A stretch of 64,000 nt of DNA, taken from positions 40,219 through 104,218 of the forward strand of contig NZ_NKUG01000036.1 of the NCBI RefSeq assembly GCF_014845095.1, in the 5' to 3' direction. The translations under genes and the position numbers were made by a program. The notes beneath the pieces were generated by a model. The model searched no databases. It had not been told where the DNA came from and saw only the letters and a program-made list of their open reading frames with translations. The stretch is from Methylobacterium bullatum (GTDB lineage Bacteria > Pseudomonadota > Alphaproteobacteria > Rhizobiales > Beijerinckiaceae). Position 1 is the first letter of the stretch. Each line of letters begins with the position of its first letter. This document shows, piece by piece, positions 56,075 through 63,890 of the stretch.

Positions 56075-56875
56075 CTAATGGATGCTGCTGAAGATGCGGC
56101 CCCACCGCACCTTCGTCGGCCATTGCCAAATCTGCCAGGCGGGCGTGCCCTCGTCGATGGAGAAGAAGATCATTTCGGCGCGGCCGACGAAATTCTCGAA
56201 CGGGACGAAGCCGACATTGGCGAGATCGCGCGAATCCGTGGAATTGTCGCGGTTGTCGCCCATCATGAAGTAACGGCCCGGCGGCACCAGATAGGGCTCG
56301 GTATTGTCCCAGTAGCCGTTGTCGCCCTCGCGCTCGATCACCTGATGCACCACGCCGTTGGGCAGGGTCTCGGTATATTGCTCGACCTTCGTTTCCTCGC
56401 CGTACGGACCGGTGGTCTCGTAGGGGGCGATGCGCTCACGCTTCACCGCCACGTCGTTGATGTAGAGGATGCCGGCCTTCATCTGGATCTTGTCGCCCGG
56501 CAGGCCGATGACGCGCTTGATGTAGTCGGTGGCATTGTCCTTCGGCAGCTTGAACACCGCGATGTCGCCGCGCTTGGGCTCGGCCGCCCAGATCCGGCCA
56601 TCGGCCTTGAACGGCAGGTACTCGCTCAGGGGGAGAGAGTACTTCGAATATCCGTAGGAGTACTTGGACACGAACAGGTAGTCGCCCACGAGAAGCGTCG
56701 GCACCAGCGACCCCGAGGGGATGTTGAACGGCTGGAAGAGCAGCGTGCGCACCACGAGGGCGATCAGCAGCGCCTGGACGCCGACCTTGACCGTCTCCTT
56801 GATGCTCGCCCAGGCGCCGGTGTCGGCCGCCCTCAGGTCTCGCTTCGTCTGGTGATCCACGCGCGCTCGTTCCAT
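56075..56875 (-). CDS. lepB: Signal peptidase I
   Basis: 266 residues. One N-terminal membrane helix (about 30-50) precedes the periplasmic catalytic domain. The catalytic Ser lies in FNIPSGSLVPTLLVGD and the general-base Lys in DYIKRVIGLPGDKI. The closing box is GRYFMMGDNRDNSTDSRD. It removes signal peptides from exported proteins. It lies upstream of rnc and era, the common alphaproteobacterial order. Confidence 0.97.
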   Translation of the reverse strand: MERARVDHQTKRDLRAADTGAWASIKETVKVGVQALLIALVVRTLLFQPFNIPSGSLVPTLLVGDYLFVSKYSYGYSKYSLPLSEYLPFKADGRIWAAEPKRGDIAVFKLPKDNATDYIKRVIGLPGDKIQMKAGILYINDVAVKRERIAPYETTGPYGEETKVEQYTETLPNGVVHQVIEREGDNGYWDNTEPYLVPPGRYFMMGDNRDNSTDSRDLANVGFVPFENFVGRAEMIFFSIDEGTPAWQIWQWPTKVRWGRIFSSIH

Positions 56876-56935
56876 CTGTCTGCAATCTCCGGCTCGACGC
56901 GCGAACCCGATCGACTGTCGGTGAAGACCGGCGGT

Positions 56936-57391
56936 CTAGACCATGCGGTCGGGGGCCGCAACGCGAGCGGTCGCCGGCTCAGCATGCGCGGCCGGAAGGG
57001 GCAAGGCTTCGATGATCACGAATGCTTGCGCCATGGGCGGATCGTCGGTGAGCGTCACGTGGATCTTCGCGGCATGCCCGGCGGGAATCATCGCCCGCAG
57101 TCGCTCCGCGGCGCCCCCGGTGAGACGCAGGGTCGGTGCCCCGCCCGGCAGGCTCACCACCTCCATGTCGCGCCAGAAAACACCGTGGCTCATGCCTGTG
57201 CCAAGGGCCTTGGCACAGGCCTCCTTGGCGGCGAAGCGCCTCGCATAGGACGGGGCGCGGGCGGCGCGGCCCTCCGACTTCGCGCGCTCGCCATCGGTAT
57301 AGATCCGGTGGGTGAACCGCTCGCCGTAGCGTGCGAGGGACCGCTCGATCCGGCGGATGTCGCAGAGGTCCGAGCCGATGCCGACGATCAT
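56936..57391 (-). CDS. acpS: Holo-[acyl-carrier-protein] synthase
   Basis: 151 residues. It attaches 4'-phosphopantetheine from CoA to ACP. The N-terminal metal motif [15 protein letters not shown] and the second motif [14 protein letters not shown] are both present. Its ATGA overlaps the pdxJ stop, so the two are translationally coupled, as in many proteobacteria. The C-terminal 20 residues are an extension. Confidence 0.96.
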   Translation of the reverse strand: MIVGIGSDLCDIRRIERSLARYGERFTHRIYTDGERAKSEGRAARAPSYARRFAAKEACAKALGTGMSHGVFWRDMEVVSLPGGAPTLRLTGGAAERLRAMIPAGHAAKIHVTLTDDPPMAQAFVIIEALPLPAAHAEPATARVAAPDRMV

Positions 57392-58155
57392 GCCGCGATC
57401 CCCGCCCGCGCCCGGTCCATCGCGGCGCGCATGTCGCGGATCGCCTGGCCGAGCCCCCAGAAGATGGCCTCGCCGATGAGCGAGTGGCCGATATTGAGCT
57501 CGGCGAGCTGCGGCAGGGCCGCCACCGGCCCGACGCTGTCGAGGGCGAGACCGTGCCCGGCATGGACTTCGAGGCCGATCCGCGAGCCGTAATCGGCGGC
57601 CCGCGCGATGCGGGCGAGTTCATGCGCCACCCGCGCGCCGTCGCCCTCGGCGACCGCTTCGCAGTAGCTCCCCGTATGCAGTTCGACCACGGGTGCTTCG
57701 AGACGGAGTGCCGCGTCCATCACCGCCTCGTCGGGCTCGACGAAGAGCGAAACGCGGATGCCGGCGACCGACAGGGCGGCGATCCGGGGGGCGAGGTGCG
57801 CCGCCTGGCCGACGATGTCGAGGCCGCCCTCGGTGGTGCGCTCCTCGCGCTTCTCGGGAACGAGGCAGGAGGCGTGCGGCCGCAGGCGGGTGGCGATCCC
57901 CACCATCTCGTCGGTGGCCGCCATCTCGAAATTGAGCGGCACCGAGAGCCGCCCCATCAGCGCCTCGATATCGGCGTCGCGGATATGCCGGCGGTCCTCG
58001 CGCAGATGCGCGGTGATGCCGTCCGCCCCGGCTTCCACCGCGAGCAGGGCGGCGGCGACGGGATCGGGATGGATGCCGCCGCGAGCGTTACGCACGGTGG
58101 CGACGTGGTCGATATTCACCCCGAGGCGCAGGGGAACGGGGGTTGTAGCGGACAT
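57388..58155 (-). CDS. pdxJ: Pyridoxine 5'-phosphate synthase
   Basis: 255 residues; the second of two adjacent ATGs was taken because GGAG lies 7 bases before it. TIM-barrel enzyme of the DXP-dependent vitamin B6 route, condensing DXP with aminoacetone phosphate. [19 protein letters not shown] opens the domain; [24 protein letters not shown] and [11 protein letters not shown] follow. The PLP branch consumes the same DXP as Dxr. First gene of the pdxJ-acpS-lepB-rnc-era series. Confidence 0.97.
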   Translation of the reverse strand: MSATTPVPLRLGVNIDHVATVRNARGGIHPDPVAAALLAVEAGADGITAHLREDRRHIRDADIEALMGRLSVPLNFEMAATDEMVGIATRLRPHASCLVPEKREERTTEGGLDIVGQAAHLAPRIAALSVAGIRVSLFVEPDEAVMDAALRLEAPVVELHTGSYCEAVAEGDGARVAHELARIARAADYGSRIGLEVHAGHGLALDSVGPVAALPQLAELNIGHSLIGEAIFWGLGQAIRDMRAAMDRARAGIAA

Positions 58156-58270
58156 CATGCGGCTCCGGACGGCAGGCGGGTCCCGAGAAAAAGGACGACC
58201 GGCAGAGGATGTGCCGGGCCGGCTCGTCCCTAGATAGGGGCGAGGCGGCATTTTCGGGATAGGCGGCGCA

Positions 58271-58645
58271 ATGGGAATTCTCGACGGCCTGTTCGGCCAT
58301 GGCAGCGACCTCTCTCCGCAGGAGGTGAACGACAGCCTCGCGGGAATCCTCACCCAGGGCGAGACGGTGCAGGTCGCCTTCCGGGTGATCCGCGACCTCA
58401 TCGTCTTCACCGACCGGCGGCTGATCCTCGTGGACAAGCAGGGCATGACCGGGCGTAAGGTCGCCTACATGACCGTGCCCTATCGGGCGATCACCTGCTT
58501 CTCGGTGGAGACGGCGGGCGGTTTCGACTTCGATTCGGAACTGGCGATCTGGGTCTCCGGCCGGCCGGAGCCGATCAGGAAGACGCTCAAGCGCGGCGCC
58601 GACATCCTCGGCATCCAGCAGGCGATCGCCGCCTCCCTCAGGTGA
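58271..58645 (+). CDS. Bacterial PH-domain protein
   Basis: 124 residues, almost entirely a small PH-like domain of the type found in YvbH-like proteins. Segments are [50 protein letters not shown] and a C-terminal helix. No signal peptide or membrane span. Presumed soluble; function unknown. It is divergent from pdxJ by about 115 bases. Confidence 0.85.
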   Translation: MGILDGLFGHGSDLSPQEVNDSLAGILTQGETVQVAFRVIRDLIVFTDRRLILVDKQGMTGRKVAYMTVPYRAITCFSVETAGGFDFDSELAIWVSGRPEPIRKTLKRGADILGIQQAIAASLR

Positions 58646-58717
58646 TTCGTCTCCGGAACCGGAAAACCAGGGCAGATGTTTGCGTTTAGACGGCAAACTA
58701 AATCTTGGAGGAACCCC

Positions 58718-58981
58718 ATGAGTGTCCTGAAACCCGCGCTCCTCGCCCTGCTCCTCACCGCCGGGTCCGCCGGCATCGCTCTCGCCGACAAGCCCGGTGC
58801 GGACTGGATGCCGGCCGAGCAGGTCAAGCAGAAGCTGATGGCCGCCGGTTACACCGACATCACCGAGTTCGAAGCGGATGACGGCCATTGGGAGGGCGAG
58901 GGCATGAAGAACGGCGTGAAGATGGAGTTCCACGCCGATCCGAAGACCGGCGCCATCATTTCCGAGAAGCCCGACAAATAG
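58718..58981 (+). CDS. Small exported PepSY-domain protein
   Basis: 87 residues. GGAGG precedes the ATG by 7 bases. A signal peptide (about 1-23, ending GIALA) is followed by a single PepSY domain (WMPAEQVKQKLMAAGYTDITEFEADDGHWEGEG). Mature protein is about 64 residues and probably periplasmic. Such proteins are thought to bind or inhibit partners, but no target can be named. Confidence 0.85.
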   Translation: MSVLKPALLALLLTAGSAGIALADKPGADWMPAEQVKQKLMAAGYTDITEFEADDGHWEGEGMKNGVKMEFHADPKTGAIISEKPDK

Positions 58982-59001
58982 GCCCATCGACGGGTGAACA
59001 G

Positions 59002-59027
59002 GGACGGCGGCAGGATTGTCGCCGTCC
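59002..59027 (+). terminator. Weak hairpin after the PepSY gene
   Basis: An 8-bp stem (GGACGGCG / CGCCGTCC) with a 10-base loop is followed by the pyrimidine-rich TCGTCTCTGTTT. Possible terminator between the PepSY and MgtC-like genes. Confidence 0.4.
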
Positions 59028-59076
59028 TCGTCTCTGTTTAGGAGCGACCGACGGGCTCTGAGCGGATGGACTGCGC

Positions 59077-59742
59077 GTGATCGGCAATTTCGAGATCCTG
59101 GGCCGTCTTCTCCTCGCGGCGCTGCTCGGCAGCGCCGTGGGTTTCGAGCGTGAGCGCCTCGTCTGGGCGGCGGGGATGCGGACGCACATGCTCGTCTGCG
59201 TCGGCTCCTGCCTGATCGTCATCGTCTCGGCTTTCGGCTTTTCGGACATTCTCGGTACGCCGAACGTCTCTCTGGATCCGTCGCGCATGGCGGCGCAGGT
59301 GGTGTCCGGCATCGGCTTTCTCGGTGCCGGCACGATCATGCTGCGCGGAGAAATGGTGAAGGGCCTCACCACGGCGGCGGGGTTGTGGGCCGTGGCCGCC
59401 ATCGGCCTGGCTGCGGGAACAGGCCTCTATGTGGCGGCGATCGCGACCACCGCCATCGTCCTCCTGATTCTGGCGGGGATGAAACCTTTGGAGGCGCGCT
59501 ATCGCGAGCGGGCGCAGACCCGCACCCTCACCATCACGGCCAGGCGCGGCACGATCACCATTGAGGTCCTGCGCGGCCTGTCCGGTTCCTATGCCTCCCG
59601 CCTCCTCCAGTTCGTCGCCCAGCCGACGGCGGAGGACGGCATCGACACGATCGACGTGTCTTACGTTCACATACCGGAGAAGAGCTTCGACGAGATCGTG
59701 GCCGCCCTCCGAGCCCGCGACGGCGTGACGAGCGTCTCCTGA
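59077..59742 (+). CDS. MgtC/SapB family membrane protein
   Basis: 221 residues, GTG start. Four or five membrane helices fill residues 5-140. The MgtC core motifs are seen (LLAALLGSAVGFERER, GIGFLGAGTIMLRG and GLTTAAGLWAVAAIGLAAG). A C-terminal ACT-like cytosolic domain (about 145-221) follows. MgtC proteins are linked to magnesium limitation, F-ATPase control and virulence in other bacteria; here only the family is certain. Its last 36 bases belong to a 119-bp repeat found again at 60931. Confidence 0.9.
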   Translation: MIGNFEILGRLLLAALLGSAVGFERERLVWAAGMRTHMLVCVGSCLIVIVSAFGFSDILGTPNVSLDPSRMAAQVVSGIGFLGAGTIMLRGEMVKGLTTAAGLWAVAAIGLAAGTGLYVAAIATTAIVLLILAGMKPLEARYRERAQTRTLTITARRGTITIEVLRGLSGSYASRLLQFVAQPTAEDGIDTIDVSYVHIPEKSFDEIVAALRARDGVTSVS

Positions 59743-59825
59743 GGCGTCAGTCCCGCATTTCGGGAAGGGCGAAGACCGTGAGCTGCCCGCCCAGCGCCGT
59801 GTAGCGCGACAGGCCGGCATAGCCG
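59707..59825. repeat. Direct repeat, copy A (119 bp)
   Basis: This stretch covers the last 36 bases of the mgtC-like gene and a copy of the methanol dehydrogenase 3' end. It aligns without gaps to 60931-61049 with six differences (113 of 119 identical by hand count). The two copies bound the inserted mosaic segment. Confidence 0.9.
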
Positions 59826-59826
59826 G
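59747..59826 (-). pseudogene. 3' fragment of a PQQ methanol dehydrogenase gene
   Basis: Encodes [20 protein letters not shown] and a stop, the same C-terminus as the intact dehydrogenase at 60971, but nothing of the enzyme remains upstream in frame. It is a duplication relic, not a gene. Its position right after mgtC suggests that mgtC and the dehydrogenase originally faced each other here before the insertion. Confidence 0.85.
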
Positions 59827-59869
59827 AGACGGCTAAGAACGCAGTCACCTCTTGCCTGCGCGATAGCTC

Positions 59870-60065
59870 TGGGTGTTCACGGTAGCGATGATGCCCGAGG
59901 GCGTCCTCCAGCGGGCAATGTCCGACTTCTTCGCGTCTTGCTTCGTACGGTTCCTGGCACAGCCAACGGCGGAAGATGGCATCGATACGGCCGGCATGTC
60001 CTACGTGCACATCCCGGAGGAGAGCTACGCCAAGATCGTGGCCGCACGGCATCGCAGCGTTCGAG
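59870..60065. pseudogene. Scrambled fragments of the dehydrogenase and mgtC genes
   Basis: Bases about 59875-59907 resemble 61169-61201 inside the dehydrogenase gene (CGATGATGCCCGAGGGCGTC shared). Bases about 59940-60050 on the plus strand encode a diverged copy of the MgtC C-terminus (AQPTAEDGID, then SYVHIPEESYAKIVAA, against SYVHIPEKSFDEIVAA in the intact protein). These pieces are more diverged than the 119-bp repeats, so they come from an older event or another strain's allele. Confidence 0.75.
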
Positions 60066-60225
60066 GCGCTGTTGGCATAGCGTCTCACCGCGGCAATCCC
60101 TGTCCGTCATAATTTTGGCATCAACCCCTGAATACAGAATAACAAGGCATAGGCCCAGCATAGAGGACTAATTTTATTTTCTTCCTATTAGATTTTAGTG
60201 AATCTATCCAGGGAGGTCGGTTAAG
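60066..60225. other. AT-rich upstream region of the GT51-like gene
   Basis: From about 60108 the DNA is far more AT-rich than the rest of the window (runs such as ATTTTATTTTCTTCC). A good ribosome-binding site GGGAGG lies about 10 bases before the next ATG. It probably contains the gene's own promoter and was brought in with it. Confidence 0.55.
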
Positions 60226-60885
60226 ATGAAACGAGTATTGAAATATGCACTTCTGGTAACCGCCCTCCTGTTTATAGGTGTAGTGGGATATGGCGCCAAG
60301 GGATATTGGGACGCGTTAGAAGACGCCGACGGCTTGCGTACTCGGGCCGATGGGCTGATCGCTCAAGGGCGTGGTGGCGGTTCCTTGGGGGTAGGCCATC
60401 TGTCTATCCTGCTTGCTGTCGAAGACCCTAATTTTTCAAAGCATGCCGGCGTCGATGTCTCGACCCCGGGCGCTGGCTTGACCACAATCAGCCAATCGGC
60501 AGCCAAGCGGCTCGCCTTTCGGGAATTCCGCCCCGGTATCGGCAAGGTACGCCAGACTGGCTATGCGCTTGGGCTGGAGAGCCGACTTTCCAAGGAGCAA
60601 ATACTTGCCCTGTGGCTGGATACCCTGGAAATGGGAAGCGGTCCGAATGGATGGATGATTGGCTTTCATTCGGCCAGTTCCACAATTTACGGGCGAGGTC
60701 CAGCCGAGTTGACGGATGCCGAATTCATTCGGCTTGCGGCCGTCTTGATCGCGCCGGCGTCATACGACCTCTCTCATGCCGATGCGAAACTGGACGACCG
60801 CGCTGCGCGAATCCAGCGTCTCGTGGCGGGGGAATGCGCACCGACGGGCTTTTGGGATGTTTGGCTCGAGGGGTGCCGGCGATGA
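60226..60885 (+). CDS. GT51-like peptidoglycan transglycosylase (MtgA-like), probably acquired
   Basis: 219 residues, slightly shorter than MtgA. An N-terminal membrane anchor (about 8-25) precedes a GT51-type domain. VEDPNFSKHAGVD matches the EDxxFxxHxG catalytic-Glu motif. GAGLTTISQSAAKRL corresponds to GASTITQQxAKxL, and SRLSKEQILALWLDTLEMG to the third motif. Several consensus positions are altered, so activity is uncertain. There is no transpeptidase domain. The gene is lower in GC than all neighbours and lies between the two 119-bp repeats, which points to horizontal entry. Confidence 0.72.
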   Translation: MKRVLKYALLVTALLFIGVVGYGAKGYWDALEDADGLRTRADGLIAQGRGGGSLGVGHLSILLAVEDPNFSKHAGVDVSTPGAGLTTISQSAAKRLAFREFRPGIGKVRQTGYALGLESRLSKEQILALWLDTLEMGSGPNGWMIGFHSASSTIYGRGPAELTDAEFIRLAAVLIAPASYDLSHADAKLDDRAARIQRLVAGECAPTGFWDVWLEGCRR

Positions 60886-60930
60886 GTCCAACACGTTGCG
60901 GGGATGTCTCGTGACGGCATGGGTGAAATG

Positions 60931-61049
60931 CTCCGAGCGCACGACGGCGTGACGAGCGTCTCCTGAAGCGTCAGTCCCGCGATTCGGGGAGGGCGAAGAC
61001 CGTGAGCTGCCCGCCCAGCGCCGTGTAGCGCGACAGGCCGGCATAGCCG
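60931..61049. repeat. Direct repeat, copy B (119 bp)
   Basis: Second copy of the 59707 repeat. It contains the last 36 bases of an mgtC-like gene without the rest of it, then runs into the genuine 3' end of the methanol dehydrogenase gene. The distance between repeat starts is 1224 bases, which is the length of the inserted unit plus one repeat. Confidence 0.9.
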
Positions 61050-62749
61050 CCCACCGCCCCGGCCCCGTCCGCCGGGTCGGTGAGACCGGCCGCAAGCCCG
61101 ATCCCCGCCCAGCCGCCGACGCCCGAGAGCACGGCGACGTATTGCCGGCCGCGATGGAGGTAGGTCGTCACGTTGCCGATGATGCCCGAGGGCGTCTTGA
61201 AGCGGTAGAGTTCGCGGCCCGTGCGCGCATCGACGGCCTTCAGATAGCCTTCCAGCGTTCCGTAGAAGACGACGCCGCCGGCCGTGGCGAGGGCGCCGGA
61301 CCAGACCGAGAACGGCTCGGTGTTCGACCAGACGACCTTTCCGGCGACGCCGTCCCAGGCGATGAACCGGCCCGTCTCGGGACCATCCTCGGTCGGCTGC
61401 AGGGTCACCGTGGCGCCGACGTAGGGGATGCCGGGCGTATAGGTGACGTGGAACGGCTCGTAACTCATGCAGATGTGGTTGGTCGGCACGTAGAAGAGCC
61501 GGGTAATCGGCGAATACGCCGCCGGTTGCTCGTTCTTGGCGCCGATGGCGCCGGGGCAGATGCCCGTGGTGGTCTCGTCCTCTCCCGTTTTATCGGGTGA
61601 GCGGCGCGGATCGACCAGGGGGCGCCCGTAACGGCCCGAGCCCTCGTCCATGTCGATCCCGGTGGCCCAGTTCACCGCCGGATCGAATTTTTTCGCCACC
61701 AAGAGTTCGCCGGTGCTCCGGTCCAACGTGTAGCCGAACCCGTTGCGGTCGAAATGGGTGAGAAGCGGACGCGTCCGGCCGTCGATCGTCTGATCCGTGA
61801 GGATCATCTCGTTGACGCCGTCGTAGTCCCACTCGTCGTGGGGCGTCATCTGGTAGACCCATCGCATCATGCCGGTATCCGGGTTGCGGGCGACGATTGC
61901 CGTCGTCCACCTGTTGTCGCCGGGACGCTGCGTCGGATTCCAGGTCGAGGGGTTGGCGGTGCCGTAATAGATGAGGTCGAGCTCGGGGTCGTAGGAGTAC
62001 CAGCCCCAGGTCGCCCCGCCGCCGGTCTTCCACTGGTCGCCCTCCCAACTCGCGAGGGACGAATTCTCGCCGATGGGCCGGCCGAGCGAGGTGGTCTTCT
62101 GCGGATCGACGATCATGTCCGCGTCCGGCCCCGTCGAGTAGCCGCGCCAGAGCCGTGTCCCGGTCTTGGCATCGTAGGCGGTGATATGGCCGCGCGCGCC
62201 GTACTCGGCGCCAGAGATGCCGACGATGATCTTGTCCTTCACCGGCATCACGGTGGCGGTGTTGGTCTCGCCGACCGCCGGATCGCCGTTCTTCACGGAC
62301 CAGTTCACCCGGCCGGTCCTGGCATTGAGGGAAACCAGGGTGGTGTCGGCCTGGTGCAGGATGATGGCGCCGTCGGCATAGGCCAGACCACGGTTGACAG
62401 TGTCACAGCACATCACCGGGATGACCGACGGGTCCTGCTTGGGCTCGTACTTCCAGACGATCACGCCGTCCTTGTCGAGGTCCAGTGCGTAGACGATGTT
62501 CGGGAAGGGGGTGTGGACGTACATCATGTTGCCGACGACGAGAGGCGAACCCTCGTGGCCGCGCAGGACGCCCGTCGAGAACGTCCAGGCCACCTGCAGC
62601 TGCTTCACGTTGCCGGCGTCGATCTGGTCGAGCTTCGAATAGCGCGTATTGGCGTAATCGATCGTCTGCAGCACCGGCTCGTCGGCGTTGGCCGGGCCGG
62701 ACGCAATGAGACAGAGCAGGAGGGCCACGGCTCGTTTCATAGCTGACAT
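60971..62749 (-). CDS. PQQ-dependent methanol dehydrogenase, lanthanide (XoxF-like) type
   Basis: 592 residues; ATG with GGAGG upstream. A signal peptide (about 4-22, ending GPANA) sends it to the periplasm. Eight-bladed propeller with tryptophan-docking repeats. The vicinal disulfide ([10 protein letters not shown]) that contacts PQQ is present. Metal ligands match XoxF: Glu in GISGAEYG, Asn in ANPSTWN, and [10 protein letters not shown], where the extra Asp two residues after the catalytic Asp is the lanthanide hallmark (Ala in calcium-type MxaF). The mature N-terminus seems about a dozen residues shorter than typical XoxF. No xoxG or xoxJ is adjacent, so it is an orphan copy. Confidence 0.93.
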   Translation of the reverse strand: MSAMKRAVALLLCLIASGPANADEPVLQTIDYANTRYSKLDQIDAGNVKQLQVAWTFSTGVLRGHEGSPLVVGNMMYVHTPFPNIVYALDLDKDGVIVWKYEPKQDPSVIPVMCCDTVNRGLAYADGAIILHQADTTLVSLNARTGRVNWSVKNGDPAVGETNTATVMPVKDKIIVGISGAEYGARGHITAYDAKTGTRLWRGYSTGPDADMIVDPQKTTSLGRPIGENSSLASWEGDQWKTGGGATWGWYSYDPELDLIYYGTANPSTWNPTQRPGDNRWTTAIVARNPDTGMMRWVYQMTPHDEWDYDGVNEMILTDQTIDGRTRPLLTHFDRNGFGYTLDRSTGELLVAKKFDPAVNWATGIDMDEGSGRYGRPLVDPRRSPDKTGEDETTTGICPGAIGAKNEQPAAYSPITRLFYVPTNHICMSYEPFHVTYTPGIPYVGATVTLQPTEDGPETGRFIAWDGVAGKVVWSNTEPFSVWSGALATAGGVVFYGTLEGYLKAVDARTGRELYRFKTPSGIIGNVTTYLHRGRQYVAVLSGVGGWAGIGLAAGLTDPADGAGAVGGYAGLSRYTALGGQLTVFALPESRD

Positions 62750-63050
62750 CGGCGATCCTCCAACGTGGCGTGCGCGTTCCGGCGGCTCCTCTATCACCGG
62801 ATGCGGATCGATTCGCGGGCCTCCTTGTCGCCGGGATCGGAGCGATCATCCGTGTCGCCATCCTTGCCATCCCGTCCGAACTCGTCTATGCGCCGCAATT
62901 CGTGTTCGCTCCGGCTGGGGGCTGAACGGACGGTGCCGGCTTGTCCGGCATGCGGAGTTCGCTCCATCGTCCCGTGTCTCCGCCTTCGATCAACCGCTCG
63001 GGCCTTCAAACGGCTCGAAGGGCTTGGCGCCGGGCGAAACGCGTTGAACC
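62750..63050. other. Intergenic region between the methanol dehydrogenase and rpsF
   Basis: About 300 bases between divergent genes, before the structured rpsF leader. It must contain promoters for both directions. No coding frame, repeat or regulator site was recognised. Confidence 0.4.
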
Positions 63051-63113
63051 GGCCCGACGATCGACACCCGCACATCCGTGCCGTCGGGCCCCTTTTGCTA
63101 TGAAGGGCCCGTT
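63051..63113 (+). promoter_or_regulatory. Structured rpsF leader, candidate S6:S18 autoregulatory element
   Basis: A perfect 9-bp stem (GGCCCGACG 63051-63059 / CGTCGGGCC 63082-63090) encloses a 4-bp inner stem (GCAC/GTGC). A 10-base bulge ending CACCC lies on the 5' side, and CCTTTTG follows. Its 3' arm also pairs with GGGCCC at 63105-63110, which overlaps the AAGGG ribosome-binding site of rpsF. The two pairings exclude each other. S6:S18 binds a leader motif with a bulged CCG in many bacteria; this may be the local version. Confidence 0.5.
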
Positions 63114-63581
63114 ATGCCTCTTTATGAACACGTCTTCCTGGCGCGCCAGGACGTGACGGCCCAGCAGGTCGAGACCATGGTCGAGACCTACAAGGGCGTC
63201 ATCGAAGCCAATGGCGGCAAGGTCGAGAAGATCGAGATGTGGGGCGTGAAGTCCCTCGCCTACCGCATCAAGAAGAACCGCAAGGCGCATTTCACGCTCC
63301 TCAACGTCGACGCCCCCCCGGCGGCTCTCGCCGAGATGGAGCGCCAGATGCAGATCTCCGAGGACGTCCTGCGCTTCATGACCGTCCGCGTCGAAGAGCT
63401 CGAGTCCGAGCCGTCGGCGATGATGCAGAAGCGCGACCGCGACGACCGCAAGGATCGTGAGCGCGGCCGTCGTCGTGACGACGAAGGCTTCGGTGGTGGT
63501 GGATTCGGTGGCGACCGGGATCGTGGCGACCGCGGTGATCGCGGCGACCGTCCCGAGCGCAGCTTCGGCGGGGAGAACTAA
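63114..63581 (+). CDS. rpsF: 30S ribosomal protein S6 with charged C-terminal tail
   Basis: 155 residues. The S6 ferredoxin-like fold covers residues 1-100 ([37 protein letters not shown]). The remaining 55 residues are an Arg/Asp/Gly-rich tail ([12 protein letters not shown] and [14 protein letters not shown]), common in alphaproteobacterial S6. AAGGG lies 6 bases before the ATG. S6 binds 16S rRNA as a heterodimer with S18, encoded 3 bases downstream. Confidence 0.97.
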   Translation: MPLYEHVFLARQDVTAQQVETMVETYKGVIEANGGKVEKIEMWGVKSLAYRIKKNRKAHFTLLNVDAPPAALAEMERQMQISEDVLRFMTVRVEELESEPSAMMQKRDRDDRKDRERGRRRDDEGFGGGGFGGDRDRGDRGDRGDRPERSFGGEN

Positions 63582-63584
63582 GCC

Positions 63585-63866
63585 ATGGGTTTCGGTGCTG
63601 GACCTGGTGCGGCTCCTGCCGCTGGTGGTGGTGCGGGCGGCGGACGTCGTCCCTTCTTCCGTCGTCGCAAGACCTGCCCGTTCTCGGGCGCGAACGCTCC
63701 CAAGATCGACTACAAGGACGTCAAGCTCCTGTCGCGCTACGTCTCCGAGCGCGGCAAGATCGTGCCGTCGCGCATCACGGCGGTGTCGGCCAAGAAGCAG
63801 CGTGAACTCGCCCAGGCGATCAAGCGCGCCCGCTTCCTCGGCTTCCTCCCCTACGTGATCAAGTAG
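63585..63866 (+). CDS. rpsR: 30S ribosomal protein S18
   Basis: 93 residues. A Gly/Ala-rich N-terminus ([17 protein letters not shown]) is followed by [19 protein letters not shown] and the conserved helical core [29 protein letters not shown]. It partners S6 in the small-subunit platform. It is separated from rpsF by three bases. The next expected gene (rplI) must lie beyond the palindromic repeats at the window end. Confidence 0.97.
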   Translation: MGFGAGPGAAPAAGGGAGGGRRPFFRRRKTCPFSGANAPKIDYKDVKLLSRYVSERGKIVPSRITAVSAKKQRELAQAIKRARFLGFLPYVIK

Positions 63867-63871
63867 GCCTC

Positions 63872-63888
63872 GGCCTCTCCACGAGGCC
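63872..63888 (+). terminator. Small GC hairpin after rpsR
   Basis: A 6-bp stem (GGCCTC / GAGGCC) with a 5-base loop begins 5 bases after the rpsR stop. There is no T tract, so termination here is unproven. Confidence 0.3.
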
Positions 63889-63890
63889 CC

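Noticed and set aside
59873..60112. Short plus-strand frame read as a new gene
   Set aside because: Its translation is a chimera of a misread dehydrogenase fragment and a diverged MgtC C-terminus, so it is a relic.
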